Positions 46,401-58,940 of a stretch of DNA of 64,000 nt are shown here, piece by piece. This stretch comes from Bos javanicus (Eukaryota > Chordata > Mammalia > Artiodactyla > Bovidae). The notes below the pieces were generated by a model. The model saw only the letters and a program-made list of their open reading frames with translations. It ran no database searches and had not been told where the DNA came from. Each line of letters begins with the position of its first letter. Positions within the stretch are counted from its first letter, which is position 1. The stretch covers positions 56,959,378 to 57,023,377 of the forward strand of contig NC_083878.1 in the NCBI RefSeq assembly GCF_032452875.1, written 5' to 3'. Both the position numbers and the translations under genes were made by a program.

Positions 46401-46954
46401 CATTCTTTCTGGAGTTATTTCTCCACTGATCTCCTGTAGCATATTGGGCAACTGCCAACCTGGGGAGTTCATCTTTCAGTGTCCTACATTTTTGACTTTT
46501 CATACTGTCCCTGGGGCTCTCAAGGCAAGAATACTGAAGTGGTTTGCCATTCCCTTCTCCAGTGGACCACATTCTGTCAGACCTTTCCACCATTGCTTTT
46601 CCATCTTGAGTGGCCCCACATGACATGGCTTAATTTCACTGAGTTAGACAAGGCTGTGGTCCATGTGATCAGATTGGCTAGTTGTCTGTGACTGTGGTTC
46701 AGTCTGCCTGCCCTCTGATGTCCTCTCTCAGAGGCCTATCATCTCCCTTGGGTTTCTCTTATCTTGAATATGGGGTATCTTTTCATGGCTGCTCCAGCAA
46801 AGCACAGCCACTGCTCCTTACCTTGGACATGGGGTAGAGAGGAGCTACCCCACATCCGAGGTCAGGAGCAGCAGCCAAGAGGAGTTACCCCATGTCCAAT
46901 GTCAGGACCCATGGCCAAGAGGAGATACCCCACCTCAAGGTAGTTAATGCTCGG
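43469..46954 (-). mobile_element. Near-full-length BovB (RTE) LINE
   Basis: About 3.5 kb on the minus strand, in normal order. Read from 46954 downwards it has a 5' region with repeated 'ggggta(t/g)ctcctct'-like blocks (46780-46930), then an APE-type endonuclease (LKWTGMGEFNSDDDYIYYCG at about 46145-46205, FIIGDWNANTGS near 45900). A basic linker follows (45141-45590), then the RT (44122-44892) with FIDYAKAFD and a catalytic motif mutated to YADE (44254-44265), the C-terminal region and the (CAGTT)n end at 43469. Several frameshifts and stops break it. AAGGCTC at 43463-43469 and 46955-46961 may be the target duplication. Not active. Confidence 0.93.
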
Positions 46955-46961
46955 AAGGCTC

Positions 46962-47334
46962 TTAGTTCCTCTTTTGCAAAAAAGCATTAGTTAAATACAA
47001 GTAATTGAACAAGGAGATTGAATTATTCAGATTATATATTGTTTGACAAATGGGCTAAAGTTTGGGCAAGGTGCAATGAGACAATGGATGACATGGACAA
47101 AAGTAAATAGTTTACCTATCACAGTCTTTCTCTTTCCCTATAAAACTTCCAATTGATATTTAACCCTCTAATTGCAGATATATCTCTATTATTTATCCCT
47201 AGAAAAAATCCAAACAGCATTAGATAAAGTCTATCTGAACTATCAGATACTAGGCCACAAAGACTGTGTTGAATTGAATGACATCTTAGATTCAGTAAAA
47301 TATCATAGTTTTGTAAAAAGCCAATACAATGATT
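46962..47334. other. Unassigned interval
   Basis: No recognised element. The bases just after the BovB 5' end (46962-46980, reversed) resemble an internal BovB phrase, probably by chance. Confidence 0.4.
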
Positions 47335-47345
47335 ATACCTGTAAT

Positions 47346-47628
47346 TTGGAGAAGGAAATGGCAACCCACTCCAGTACTCTTGCATGGAAAATCCCATGGA
47401 TGGAGGAGCCTGGTAGGCTACAGTCCATGGGGTCGCTAAGAGTCGGACACGACTAAGCGACTTCACTTTCACTTTTCACTTTCATGCATTGGAGAAGGAA
47501 ATGACAACCCACATCAGTATTCTTTCCTGGAGAATCCCAGGGACAGAGGAGCCTGGTGGGCTGCTGTCTATGGGGTCGCACAGAGTCGGACACGACTGAA
47601 GTGACTTAGCAGCAGCAGCAGCAGCAGC
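47346..47628 (+). mobile_element. Bov-A2 dimeric SINE with 11-bp TSD
   Basis: Two forward BovA units with the 'ctttcacttttcactttcatgc' linker and an (AGC)n tail. ATACCTGTAAT is duplicated at 47335-47345 and 47629-47639. Little divergence, so young. Confidence 0.96.
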
Positions 47629-47639
47629 ATACCTGTAAT

Positions 47640-48560
47640 AGTTTCCTAACATCATTCCTAATATTAGTTTCAAATTACTGTGAACTTCGAGTAAGGCAGA
47701 TTTACATTTTTAGAGTTATGGAAGTCAGACTTTTGGAATAGGTGTCCCTGGACTAAAATCAAGACATTAGCAAGGCTGCGTTCTTTTATTAGAGGTGCTG
47801 GGGGGAATGCACTTCTTGCTTCTTATTTCTTAGAGGCTGCCCAGATTTCTTGGCTCCTGGCCCTCTTCCCCTTCAGAGTCTGTAATGTGTGACTGAATCT
47901 TTATTTCATGACATCACTTCAACACTGACTCTTCTATCTCCCTCTGCCATGGTTTAAATGCACTGTGAATGCATGAAGCCCATCTGGATAATTCGGGAGA
48001 ATTTCTCTACCTTAAAGTCAACTGATTTAATTCTATTTGCCACCTTAATTCTTCCATACCATGTAACATAATATGTGTATATGTTCTAGGGACTATCTTT
48101 AGGAAGAATATCCAGTTTGCCTATCACAACACTCAAATTGGAAAAAAGCTAGAATAAGAAAGAGCTGACTTGCACTGATTGAATATAAGTGCAAAATAAC
48201 AATTTTTATTGTTTCAAATTAATTAATTATAGAACTATCTTACATATATAATATTGTGAGTGTTATACATCATGAAAATTAAGGATAGACAAAATTTATC
48301 AATATAATTCTCCACCATTAAAATATATCAAATACATGGAAATTTAAATTAATTCAATCAATACATTCAGTAAAATGTAGCATTAATTCATGATTTAAAT
48401 GAGGACACAATGCTTTCTTATCACAACTACTATGTCATGCACCCTAATTTTAAAGGTGGTACAATGAGAAAAAACAGAAAGAACTCAGAACTGACCAAAT
48501 TCATTATTTAGGTAAATTCCCTTCTTTTTCTTTCTAAGTGACACTAAAAATTGGCAATAA
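47640..48560. other. Unassigned interval
   Basis: No recognised repeat or frame. Confidence 0.5.
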
Positions 48561-48689
48561 AATTCTTCATGCAATAAAATATACTCAAATAAATAGAATA
48601 TTATTAGATAGGAAATACTGCTATTTTAATTATGTCAGTAATTCCTAATTTTTCTAAAAATATTCAGCACAATCTTAAAAACTATCAAA

Positions 48690-49010
48690 ACAAGAAATTT
48701 TATGAAAAATTCAAAGTGATCCTGAAATCCACATGAAAGAGAGTTCTTAAATGAGCTAAGTTAATTTTAAAGAAGAATATATTGAGACTGTGTACCTTAT
48801 CAATAGCAATACTAATGATAACATGCAATACTAATAATATTTGACATTGTCACAGTGATAGACAAGTAGATCAGTGGAATAGAATTGTGAAAAAAAGAAA
48901 CAGATCCACATAAGTATGGAAATTATATATGAAAGGGGTGATGCTATAAATCATTGTGGAAGGAAAGCATAAATATAAGGTGCTCCAGAAAGCATCATAC
49001 TTATGATTGA
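48690..49010 (+). mobile_element. Decayed L1 ORF2 fragment
   Basis: 'gtgatagacaagtagatcagtggaatagaattg', then 'cacataagtatggaaatt' and 'aaatcattgtggaagg' follow the late ORF2 order of old L1s. Confidence 0.55.
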
Positions 49011-49239
49011 AATGTTCACTAAAATTAAGAATGAGATAAGATGCCTGCTAAAAGAGATTTTATTTAAATATCTACCACATCACTGAGCCACTGAACTGAA
49101 CTGACAAGATTTAAGAAAAGTAAATAAAGGATAAAGATAAAGTGAAACAGAAGAATGAATCTCATTTAACGGCAAATGATATGATTTGTTGTACAAATAT
49201 CTTGAAAGTATGTGAGTGAATTTTTAGAATGAGTAATAA

Positions 49240-49740
49240 AATTCAGCAAATTTGCTGCTTATCAACATACAACAAAATTTTAATACTAATAAAAGTATTA
49301 TATGGCACCTTGGAATAAATATGATAATAAATGTGCCAGACTTACATGGAAAGTTATTAAACTTTATTAAAAGATTTTAAAAGATAAAGCTCATAGAAAT
49401 ATTTACTGTGTCAATGTTTGAGAAGTCTCAATATGATAAAGATATTATCTCCAAGTTTTAATGTGATTTCAATCACAACCTATGGAAAGTTTTCATGCAA
49501 ATTGATAAGCTAATTCTACAATGTGTGGTAAGTGCCATAGGGCAGAATGAGTTTTTGTTTGGAGAGAAAAATGAGTTAAGGACACATGCCCTCTCAGATA
49601 TCAGAAATCTTACAAAAGTAATTTAATAAAGACTGTGATTTATTTTAAGCAATTATACTTTAGAAGTATATTGGAAAATAGTGAAGTAGATAAATATATA
49701 CATGAAATATATATATATATATATGGATTTTTATTATTTC
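49240..49740 (+). mobile_element. Second decayed L1 ORF2 fragment
   Basis: 'gccagacttacatggaaagttattaaactttattaaaaga', 'gtctcaatatgataaagatattatctcc' and 'gataagctaattctacaatgtgtgg' correspond to an earlier part of ORF2 than 48690-49010. It is therefore a separate or rearranged copy. Confidence 0.55.
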
Positions 49741-51657
49741 ATTTAAAATAACAAGAAATGGATAATATCTAAATTGATGTCTGATTTAATGAAAATGATT
49801 ATGTGATATACAGAGAGGTCATAAAATCAAGATTTAGAAGGCAAGTTTTAATCTTAGATATTAGCCAATTATATTGTTTCATGAAAATATTAGTCTTACT
49901 GGATGATCCCGTTTTGTTTTTGAAATATTAAATGAGTGCATATCTCTCTATATAGCTGTTAACTATGCATATAAATGGCATATAAACCAGACATGTACCT
50001 GTTTTTATTTCTGTGGGGTGGGACTGAGGTACTGTATGGGCTTTGACAGTATTAGTTTGTAATGATTCTTTAAGGTGCAGACTTTTAAATATAGTTTAAT
50101 GAAAATTCTATTATTTTGATAAAAGATTGAGTGTCATGGAAAAATGTTCACACTTTAAAGCTTTTGAAATACTTCAAAACAATACAAAGCTTATCATTTG
50201 AAATTTAAATAAAAGCAAGATTTAAATATATATATAAGTATTTAAGTTTATGTGAGTAAATATTTAATTTTAATTTACACATTAAAAAATTCTCATTATT
50301 ACCATAAATCATATTCCAGCAACTTTGCTCAAGAATATTTGTTGACTGCTTGACTAGGTGAGCAGGGTGCATTTGTTCCCAGTGGGTACGTCATTCAGGT
50401 ATCTATTGTACAGTTAGTTTCTGAGAGGAGAGGCAAAATGCAGAAAGGAGCAAAGGCAAGAGAATGATCAAATTAGAAATGCCTAATAAATGCTATCACA
50501 TAATTATGAAATCTTCCTTTTACAACGATGAAGAAGAAAAAGCAGTTACATATAGACTGGCTTGACCTCAAGAAATTTTATTTACACTTGCAGCTATGAA
50601 TATCTTAAATCTTAATCACCCTCACAATGTAGTCTCTCGGGCTGCCTTTGTTAACACTTTAATGCTGATACATTTTCATAGTTGAAAAATAAATTTAAAA
50701 CCATGTAAAATGCATCCATTTCTTTTGGGCATAATAAAGAGAACTCATGGAAGCTGAGTTGTATTTCTCCATTTTGCGATCTCTGACCAGTTTTACCTAA
50801 TGATAGCTCAAGCCTACGCTGGAGACTGTAACAGGATTTCCAGAGAAACTCTTGCTTTCCACTTCGTAGAGGAATATAATGTGGACTGGACTTAGATGAA
50901 TAATTAGATTTCAAGGGAAAATCTTGACAATATTTCAAGGTGTTCTACATCACATGCCATAAATCCTTTCTCAATATTGAAAGGGAAAATCTTCCAGACC
51001 AGTTTTTTCTACTTGGAATCATCCTATATAAGTTTAGAGAAAGAGGTATGGCTAACTGGAAAAACAAAAAGCAAATAAAAAATTCTTAAAAAGTTAAGTC
51101 TCTTGTTTGCAATGAAAACCCTAAAGAATCCAAATCCTTAAAAATATACAGCTGCATTGCTTATCACCATCATACAGGCATGAGTCTTTCATCTCATTTT
51201 CCAAGACTATTGATTTATTTTCTGCCGCCAGCTTTAGGAGATCCGTACATTATACTCTTCAGCATCTGCCAGGTTTTCTGTTGATCATTACAGTCCTTCT
51301 AAAACCACAGCTTAATTATGTCCCTGTGCTGCAGCCATAGTAGTTCAAAGTCATCTAATGTTCTGCACATATCATTTAGTTTTGCAGCACTTGGAGGTTA
51401 TAAAAATATTCATGGTCACTGCATCCTTTTAAAATTATTTTCAAGGTTCTTCTTTGAAGACAAAACAAAACACAGAAATGTCCTCTTCCTTATCCTTCCC
51501 AAATTTATGTAATATGATTAAATTCCTTTTGCTATAAATCATAAATTTTACCTGGCAATCCACATACGTAGACTATATCCTTGGAAGAAGGAGGGGAACA
51601 TAAGTGACAGAAATATCTCAATTTTAAAAATTAATTTAATTCTCATTTCAATACTAA
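49741..51657. other. Unassigned AT-rich interval
   Basis: About 1.9 kb with no recognised element. Open frames such as 50651-50938 (minus) are short and lack domain features. Confidence 0.5.
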
Positions 51658-52372
51658 TAAGAGGGTAACAGACAGAAAGGCCAGGGGTCTCCAAACAGAG
51701 GAAATAGGCTGCAAGTGTCAGACATTTTTTTTTATCTCTCCCTTAAGCAGAAGGAAACAAATTACAAGTGTCAGATATTTTTCTCTTAAAATTCTGTGTT
51801 GTCATGATGACACCTGGTTCCAACTGAACTTAACTTTTCTCAAACTTTGAGCTAACCAATGCATTTTTCTTATGGAAATGTTTTTCTTAAGTTATGTTAA
51901 TGAAACTATGTATTTGCTTTGGAATTTGGTTTTCTTCAAAATGGTTCCATCTAAGACTAACATTTTTTCTTTTCACAAATCTTGGGTTGATAATAGCTCA
52001 ACAAACCAGTAATCATATCAATTGTTTTATGACTGGGGGATGACACACCTCCTCATGCCATCCTATCTCAAAAATGCATATTGTGGAAGAGGGGCTTGGT
52101 GAAACTCCATCAGTCTTGAGGTGTCTCTCTTATCTGATTAATAGCTTTCAACAAACATAAAACATCAGACTAAAGACTAGCAGAGGGGACACTCTTTCTG
52201 CCCCCTTCTGATGTCTGTGTCAGAAGCTTTCTCTATCTTTTTTATACTTTAATAAAATTTTATTACACAAAAGCTCTGAGCAATCAAGCCTCGTCACTCA
52301 TCACCGGATTGAATTCCTCTCCTCCGGAGGCCAAGAATCCTGGCGTCTTTCACTTCTCAACAACAACTTTCA
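51658..52372 (+). mobile_element. Class I ERV solo LTR (BTLTR1-like) with 4-bp TSD
   Basis: It runs from 'taagagggtaacagacag' (TG start mutated to TA) to '...aacaacaactttca'. It contains AATAAA (52251-52256) and a C-rich U5-like end (tcatcaccggattgaattcctctcctccgg). CTAA occurs at 51654-51657 and 52373-52376, the 4-bp length used by gamma-type retroviruses. There is no internal region, so it is a solo LTR. Confidence 0.82.
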
Positions 52373-53001
52373 CTAATCAATCTAAATACTAGTATTATCA
52401 AACTAATACTATGACATATGCAATAACATTCATATTTCATAAACAAGAAAACTGAGACTTAGACTCAATAAATTGACCAAGTTGGCAAATGGCAGAGCTA
52501 AAACTCAAAACTTTTTCATAATTATGAATTGATGATTATAATCATTAAGTGAAATAATAGATATTTGGTGTCAACAGCTTTAATCAAGAGTGCTTGGCAT
52601 CGAGCTAGGTGGACTCACCTCTCAGTCTTTTCCCAGCAGGGAGTGTAACTCATAATGTTCTTAATGCACAGGGTCATAAGGGGCTGTATCAGCATGGGTG
52701 GATGACAAACTCACTCCAACTCAGATACACAAGGCTTCCAGTATTCTTCCAGGACCCTCTTCTGGAACACACCCCAAAGTATATCCAGCAACCCTGATCT
52801 CAGCACAATGCCAGCCCTGGGGACTAAATGTTCTACTTTGCTAAATCTCTGCTCTTGGTTTCTTCAATAAAGTCCATCTCTTTTTCATCAGTTCTTTCTG
52901 TGAGTTATGATTTTTGGCTTCAGTCCAAGCGCATAGCATGTAGAGAATTTGGTGAATGCTTGATGAATATTGGAAGTCAGGGTAACTTTTTAAAAATTGT
53001 T
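52373..53001. other. Mostly unassigned; possible MIR piece
   Basis: 52430-52510 (aaacaagaaaactgagacttagactcaataaattgacc) resembles a MIR core. 52840-52890 contains a 'caataaagtccatctc' phrase like an LTR poly-A region, but no full LTR could be traced. Confidence 0.4.
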
Positions 53002-53013
53002 AATATTGTCAAA

Positions 53014-53320
53014 GGCTTTGGCATAGTCAATAAAGCAGAAATAGATGTCTTTCTGGAACTCTCTTGCTTTTTCGATGATCCAGCAGATGTTGGCAATTTG
53101 GTCTCTGGTTCCTCTGCCTTTTCTAAAACCAGCTTGAACATCTGGAAGTTCACATTCACGTATTGCTGAAGCCTGGCTTGGAGAATTTTGAGCATTACTT
53201 TACTAGGATGTGAGATGAGTGCAATTGTGCAGTAGTTTGAGCATTCTTTGTCATTGCCTTTCTTTGGGATTGGAATGAAAACTGACCTTTTCCAGTCCTG
53301 TGGCCACTGCTGAGTTTCCC
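53014..53320 (-). mobile_element. BovB LINE, inverted 5' arm of a twin-primed copy
   Basis: The minus strand covers the BovB segment from WPQDWKRSVFIPIPKKGN (about 53300) through the region before the RT core to FIDYAKAFD (about 53015). Confidence 0.92.
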
Positions 53321-53858
53321 AAAAGATGCTTACTCCTTGGAAGAAAAGTTATGACCAACCTAGATAGCATATTGAAAAGCAGAGACATTACTTTGCCAAC
53401 AAAGGTCCATCTAGTCAAGGCTATGGATTTTCCTGTGGTCATGTATGAATGTGAGAGTTGGACTGTGAATAAAGCTGAGCACCAAAGAATTGATGCTTTT
53501 AAACTGTGGTGTTGGAGAAGACTCTTGAGTCCCTTGGACTGCAAGGGGATCCAACCAGTCCATTCTGAAGGAGATCAGCCCTGGGATTTCTTTGGAAGGA
53601 ACAATGCTAAAGCTGAAACTCCAGTACTTTGGCCACCTCATGTGAAGAGTTGACTCATTGGAAAAGACTCTGATGCTGGGAGGGATTGGGGGCAGGAGGA
53701 GAAGGGGAATGACAGAGGATGAGCTGGCTGGATGGCATCACTGACTCGATGGATGTGAGTCTGAGTGAACTCCGGGAGTTGATGATGGACAGGGAGGCCT
53801 GGCGTGCCTTCATGGGGTTGCAAAGAGTCGGACATGACTGAGCGACTGGACTGAACTG
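53321..53858 (+). mobile_element. BovB LINE, 3' arm of the same copy
   Basis: The plus strand starts at the CLLLGRKVMTNLDSILKSRD segment and runs to the BovB 3' end. AATATTGTCAAA at 53002-53013 and 53859-53870 encloses both arms. A long internal stretch (most of the RT core) is missing between the arms. Confidence 0.93.
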
Positions 53859-53870
53859 AATATTGTCAAA

Positions 53871-54939
53871 ATGAATTATTAACTGGTATTTTTTAATCTC
53901 TGTTTTACCTTTGCTATGATTCTAAGTATTTTCTTGAACTCTTTTCTATGCTGAGAAAGTCTTTCTTACCTCTCTCTCTCCCCAGAAAACTCTTACAACA
54001 TTATTAAAACCCAGCTGAAATTTCCTCTCTAACTTCCCCCCTGGTGAATTTAAATACCTACTTTTCTGTGTAACTATTGTATACCCTACATGGTAATATC
54101 TCACAATGTTCTATGTAAATACAATGACTCCTCTAGGCTGTGAGTGCCCTCTGGTAGAAGTATGTAGACTTTCTTGGTTAAAAGTAGAAAGGTAGCCTCT
54201 AACCAATATAACGCAATTTTTTTTCTTTTAACCCTTTAGTAATTTTATTTAAATCTTCATTTAATTGGAATTGTTAATCCTATATGTTACATACAGGAAA
54301 TCAAGGCATTTATGGAAAAACTCATTGATGTGTGAAACTTTTCTTCTCAATGTTTTGAATTGTCCTTAAATATAGTGTTTTGTAGTTACTTTAAAGATTC
54401 CTCGTGAAATTCTTTTTAGCAATCTTTTAGAATGAATGTATTTTCTCTAAAAATACAAAAGTCAAGTTACTTTCTCTAGACTGGTAGCATTTGGAATAAT
54501 AAATATGGAATGTTTAACTCTGGGTATACATTATGCTCTTTGCCATGGCTCTGGCATAGTATGTGTTATCATATTAATTTTCTTCAAATCCACTCATATT
54601 CCAGTACTATCTGAAATATATTTCACCTCTTTGGAAGAACAAAAATTTATTTTTAACTTATGGAAATAGGTAGGATAGCATTTGCCTTTTCATTATTTGA
54701 ATAAGCATTATTATTTTGAGCAAATACTGGAGGTTGTCAAATAAAAAGTAAGAAAATAAAAACAGTGGGTGATCACTGAGTACATATGCATAAGATAAAC
54801 AGATGATAGACAAAGTGATTCAGGTTTTGATATTTCAAATATCATGATCATAATTATCACTGGAACATGATTTTTTGAAATGGTGAAAGATTCTTGTTAA
54901 ATTTTTCAAAAAATGAAGTGCAGTATTCCCTAGATTTAC
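53871..54939. other. Unassigned interval
   Basis: No recognised element. Confidence 0.5.
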
Positions 54940-54948
54940 AGGCAGCTG

Positions 54949-55267
54949 AGGCTCCCCTGGTAGCTCAGCTGGTAAAGAATCCATCTGCAATGCAGGAGAC
55001 CCCAGTTCGATTCCTGGATCCAGAAGATCCCCTGGAGAAGGGATATTCATTGACTTCCCTGGTGACTCAGATGGTACAGAATCTGCTTGCAATGCAGCAA
55101 ACCTGGATTTGATCCCTGGGTTGGGAAAATTCCCTGGAGGAGGGCATGGCAACCCACTCCAGTACTCTTTTCTGGAGAATCCCCATGCACAGAGTAGCCT
55201 GGTGGGCTAGAGTCTATGGGATTGCAAAGAGCTAGACATGACTGAGTGACTAAGCACAGCACAACAT
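54949..55267 (+). mobile_element. Tandem Bov-tA SINEs (one truncated) with 9-bp TSD
   Basis: A truncated forward Bov-tA (54949-55050) is directly followed by a complete one (55051-55258). AGGCAGCTG (54940-54948) and AGGCAGTTG (55268-55276) flank the pair as one unit, so the two probably moved together as a dimer. Confidence 0.88.
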
Positions 55268-55556
55268 AGGCAGTTGCCTTTCTGAAAATTCATTGTATAT
55301 TAAAACAATTCCAAAAATATTAATTGTATATACAACAGAGTTAGATTACATATGTACTTTTTAGAGAATTTTTAAAAGACATTTCTTCCTTTTGGATACA
55401 GCCCTGAGCCAGGACACATTGATTGGCTGGACTAAGGCCTTATATGGCCTTATAGCCAGGAATCCTTGTGCAGTGGACAAACACTGCAGAGGCTTTTGTG
55501 TTTATTGTAAACAGACTTTTCACTTACATCAAGACATTTTAAAGTTTTCCATTGCT

Positions 55557-55646
55557 GCTGTTGTTCAGTTGCTAAATTGTGTCTAATTCTTTGTGACTCT
55601 GTTACCTGCATCATGCCAGGCTTCCCTGTTCTTCACTATCTCCCGG
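55557..55646 (-). mobile_element. BovA/BovB 3'-module fragment
   Basis: 'gttgttcagttgctaaattgtgtctaattctttgtgactc' and 'gccaggcttccctgttcttcactatctcccgg'. About 90 bp, diverged. Confidence 0.75.
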
Positions 55647-57387
55647 AGATAGTAAAGTCTTTCCATTGGTTGAAGGATTTTTCATTATTTATAATTTGCC
55701 ATAGAAGAGAAAATTTTTTTATAATTCTGGAATTTTCTGTTCACTGCAGGGTTACTTGCATCACTGTTCACTGCACATTTAACTTCAATAGCCCCTCTCA
55801 TTGCCAATTAAAACACACAGATCTCTAAAACATTCTATATGGTGGTAACACACCCATTAAGAACCACCAGTTTAACCCTCACTTCACTGGGAGATCTCTT
55901 GGTAGTGAGGTCTTTAAATATGAGAAACAATGTCATTAAGTGTCACACCTTGGACTTGTCTTTCTCTCACTTGAGCTTCACAACATCCTAGGCAATTGGA
56001 AGAAGGGATGTTATTACTAACCTAAAAATGAGAATGACTTAGTTAACATCATGTGAGCAGAGAGTTTCAGAGCCCTGATAAGATCCCTATTATCCTGAAA
56101 GGAACTTAGGTCTTATAGTGTTTCCTTATACAGTATCCTTTTAGGCATAAACTACTCAGATCTAAACACCTTAGCCAAGGACCCTACTCAGTTCCTGGCT
56201 GTCCAGACTCACTATACTAAGGAATGTTTTTAATTCAACTGTTATCTTGCTTTAAGATTTGTTTATGTGTTTTAATATAATCACCTAGCTTGCTTGTTTA
56301 TAACCTGATATTCCCAATTATTGATAATTGTTAGTACAGTAAACCAGTGCAGTGAAAACTGTTCTTATTTTTGTATTTCAAAGAAAAGGCAGCTGTGGCT
56401 GTTGCTGTGTATTTTGGCTGGTGGCAAGTGAGAACGCTAATGGTTTGATTCAGTTAGTATAAGATTTATGATCACATCCTTGTTTTCATTTCGCACTCCC
56501 CTTATGCCAAATATTACTTTAAAATGTTTTCTCCCCCATATTTGGATTGGTTTATTGCTTACTCACTATCCAGCAAGAATTAATTAATGTAATCATTTTT
56601 CATTCACTCAACAGCTTTTTTTTTTTAAATTGCACTCTTCCTAGAGAAATAAGGATACACACATAGTTCTGAAGACACAGTCCCACCCCACAAGGAAAGT
56701 GTGGTCTTGAAGAGAAGATGAAAGAATAAACAATAACTTGCACAGAATGGGCACTTAAACTAGTTTGAAAAGTTTCAAAAACTCTTCTAGGAGGAAATGA
56801 CATCTACTGAGATCATAAGAATGAATTGGATTATTCTGATGAAGAAGGAATTATGATGGATTTATTCAAAAAGAAAAATTATTTGCAAAGATGCAGAATA
56901 TGCATCTGATGGATTCCAGAAAGTTCAGCAGAACTGAAGGGGAAGAGGCTGAGAGATGAAGCTAGGGTGATAAAATGTATTCATCATGACTTGTTTAATG
57001 TGGTATGTCAAAAAGCACATTGGGATTTGTTCATAAGCTATGGTGACATGAATATGAAGCAGTTAGATTTTTGTTTCATAAATCTCAGTTTGGCTGGATT
57101 GTGGAGATTGTAATGTGGAAGCTTGGGTTGGAAAGACATGATATTAATAATTATACTGCAAAAATAATACAAATAAGAAATGAGAGCAGCCCAATTTGCA
57201 AGAGCCTTAGCAGATGTTAAGAAGAGAGAACCAACAGGATATGGTGTTTGACTAGATGAAGGTTTTGTTGTGCTTAAGGGAGAGGGAAGGATGGAAAGAA
57301 GGAAGGACGAAAAGCAGATTTTTTATATAACCAGAAAGATCGAGAGGAATGTCTTTCCCTGATGTAGGAAATCCAGGCAACGTTGAG
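55647..57387. other. Mostly unassigned interval
   Basis: A MIR-like stretch lies at about 55970-56100 (cttcacaacatcctaggcaattggaag...). 57190-57260 (gaagagagaaccaacaggatatggtg) and 59182-59275 look like two halves of one old eutherian repeat that the BovB at 57400 split. I could not name the family. Confidence 0.4.
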
Positions 57388-57399
57388 AAGAATTGTTGT

Positions 57400-58940
57400 C
57401 AGTTCAGTTCAGTCTCTCAATCACGTCTAACTCTTTATGGCCCCATGAACTGTAGCCCATCAGGCTTCTCTGTCCATCATGAGCTCCCAAAACTTGCTCA
57501 AACTCATGTCCAAATTGGTGATGCCATCCAATCATCTCATCAACTGTCGTCCACTTCTCCTCCTGCCTTCAGTCTTTCCCAGCATCAGGGTCCTTTCCAA
57601 TGAGTCAGTTCTTCCCATCAGGTGGCCAAAATATTGGAGTTTTAGCTTCAGCACCAGTCATTCCCATGAATATTCAGGACTGATCTCCTTTAGCAAGGAC
57701 TGGTAGGATCTCCTTGCAGGCCAAGGGACTCTCAAGAGTCTTCTCCCAACACCAGAGTTCAAAAGCATCAATTCTTTGGTTCTCAGCCTTTATTTATAGT
57801 CCAACTCTCACATCCATACACGACTACTGGAAAAACCGTAACTTTGACTAGATGGACATTTGTTGGCAAAGTAATGTCTTTGCTTTTTAATACGCTGTCT
57901 AGGTTTGTCATGGCTTTTCATCAAAGAAGCAAGTGTCTTTTAATTTCATGGCTGCAGTCATCATCTGCAGTGATTTTAGAGTCCAAAATAATAGAGCCTC
58001 TCACTGTTTCCGTTGTTGCCCCATCTATTTTCCATAAAATGATGGGACTGGATGCCATGATCTTAGTTTTCTGAATGTTGAGTTTTAACCCAACTTTTTC
58101 ACTCTCCTCTTTCACTCTCATCAAGCAGCTCTTTAGTTCTTCTTAGCTTTCTGTCATAAGAGTGGTGTCATCTGTGTATCTGAGGTTATTGATATTTTTC
58201 CCAGCAATCTCGATTCCAGCTTGTGCTTCATCTAGCCCAGCATGTAGCATGATATACTCTGCATATAAGTTAAGTAAGCAGGGTGACAGTATACAGTCTT
58301 GACATACTTCTTTCCCTATTTGGAACCAGTCTGTTTTTCCAAGGCCAGTTCTAACTCTTGCCTCTTGACCTGCATACAGATTTCTCAGGTGGCAGGTAAG
58401 GTGATCTGCTATTTACATTCTTTTAAGAATTTTCCACAGTTTGTCGTGATCTACACAATCAAAGGATTTGGTGTAGTCAATAATGCAAAAGTAGGTATTT
58501 TTCTGGAATTCTCTTGCTTTTTTGATGATGCAATGGATGTTGGCAATTTGATCTCTGGTTCCTCCGCCTTTTCTAAATCCAGTTTGAACATCTGAAGGTT
58601 CTTAGTTCACATACTGTTGAAACCTGGCTTGGAGAATTTTGAGCATTACTTTACTAGCATGTGAGATGACTATAATTATGAGGTAGTTTGAACACTCTTT
58701 GGCATTGCCTTTCTTTGGGATTGGAATGAAAACTGACCCTTTCCATTCCTGTGGCCACTGTTGAGTTTTCCAAATTTGCTGGCATTTTCAGTGCAGCACT
58801 TTCATAGCATCATCTTTTAGGATTTGAAATAGCTCAACTGGAATTCCATCACCTCCACTAGCTTTGTTCATAGTGTTGCTTCCTAAGGACCACTTGACTT
58901 CGCATTCTAGGATGTCTGGTTCTAGGTAAGTGATCACATC
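57400..58940 (-). mobile_element. BovB LINE, 3' arm of a twin-primed copy
   Basis: The minus strand runs from the segment before the RT (GGDGIPVELFQILKDDAMKVL near 58800-58860) through an RT core with several frameshifts to the (CAGTT)n 3' end at 57400. Confidence 0.92.

Noticed and set aside
46962..46985. A second BovB piece at the 5' end of the near-full-length copy
   Set aside because: Only about 20 bases resemble an internal BovB phrase in reverse; too short to separate from chance.
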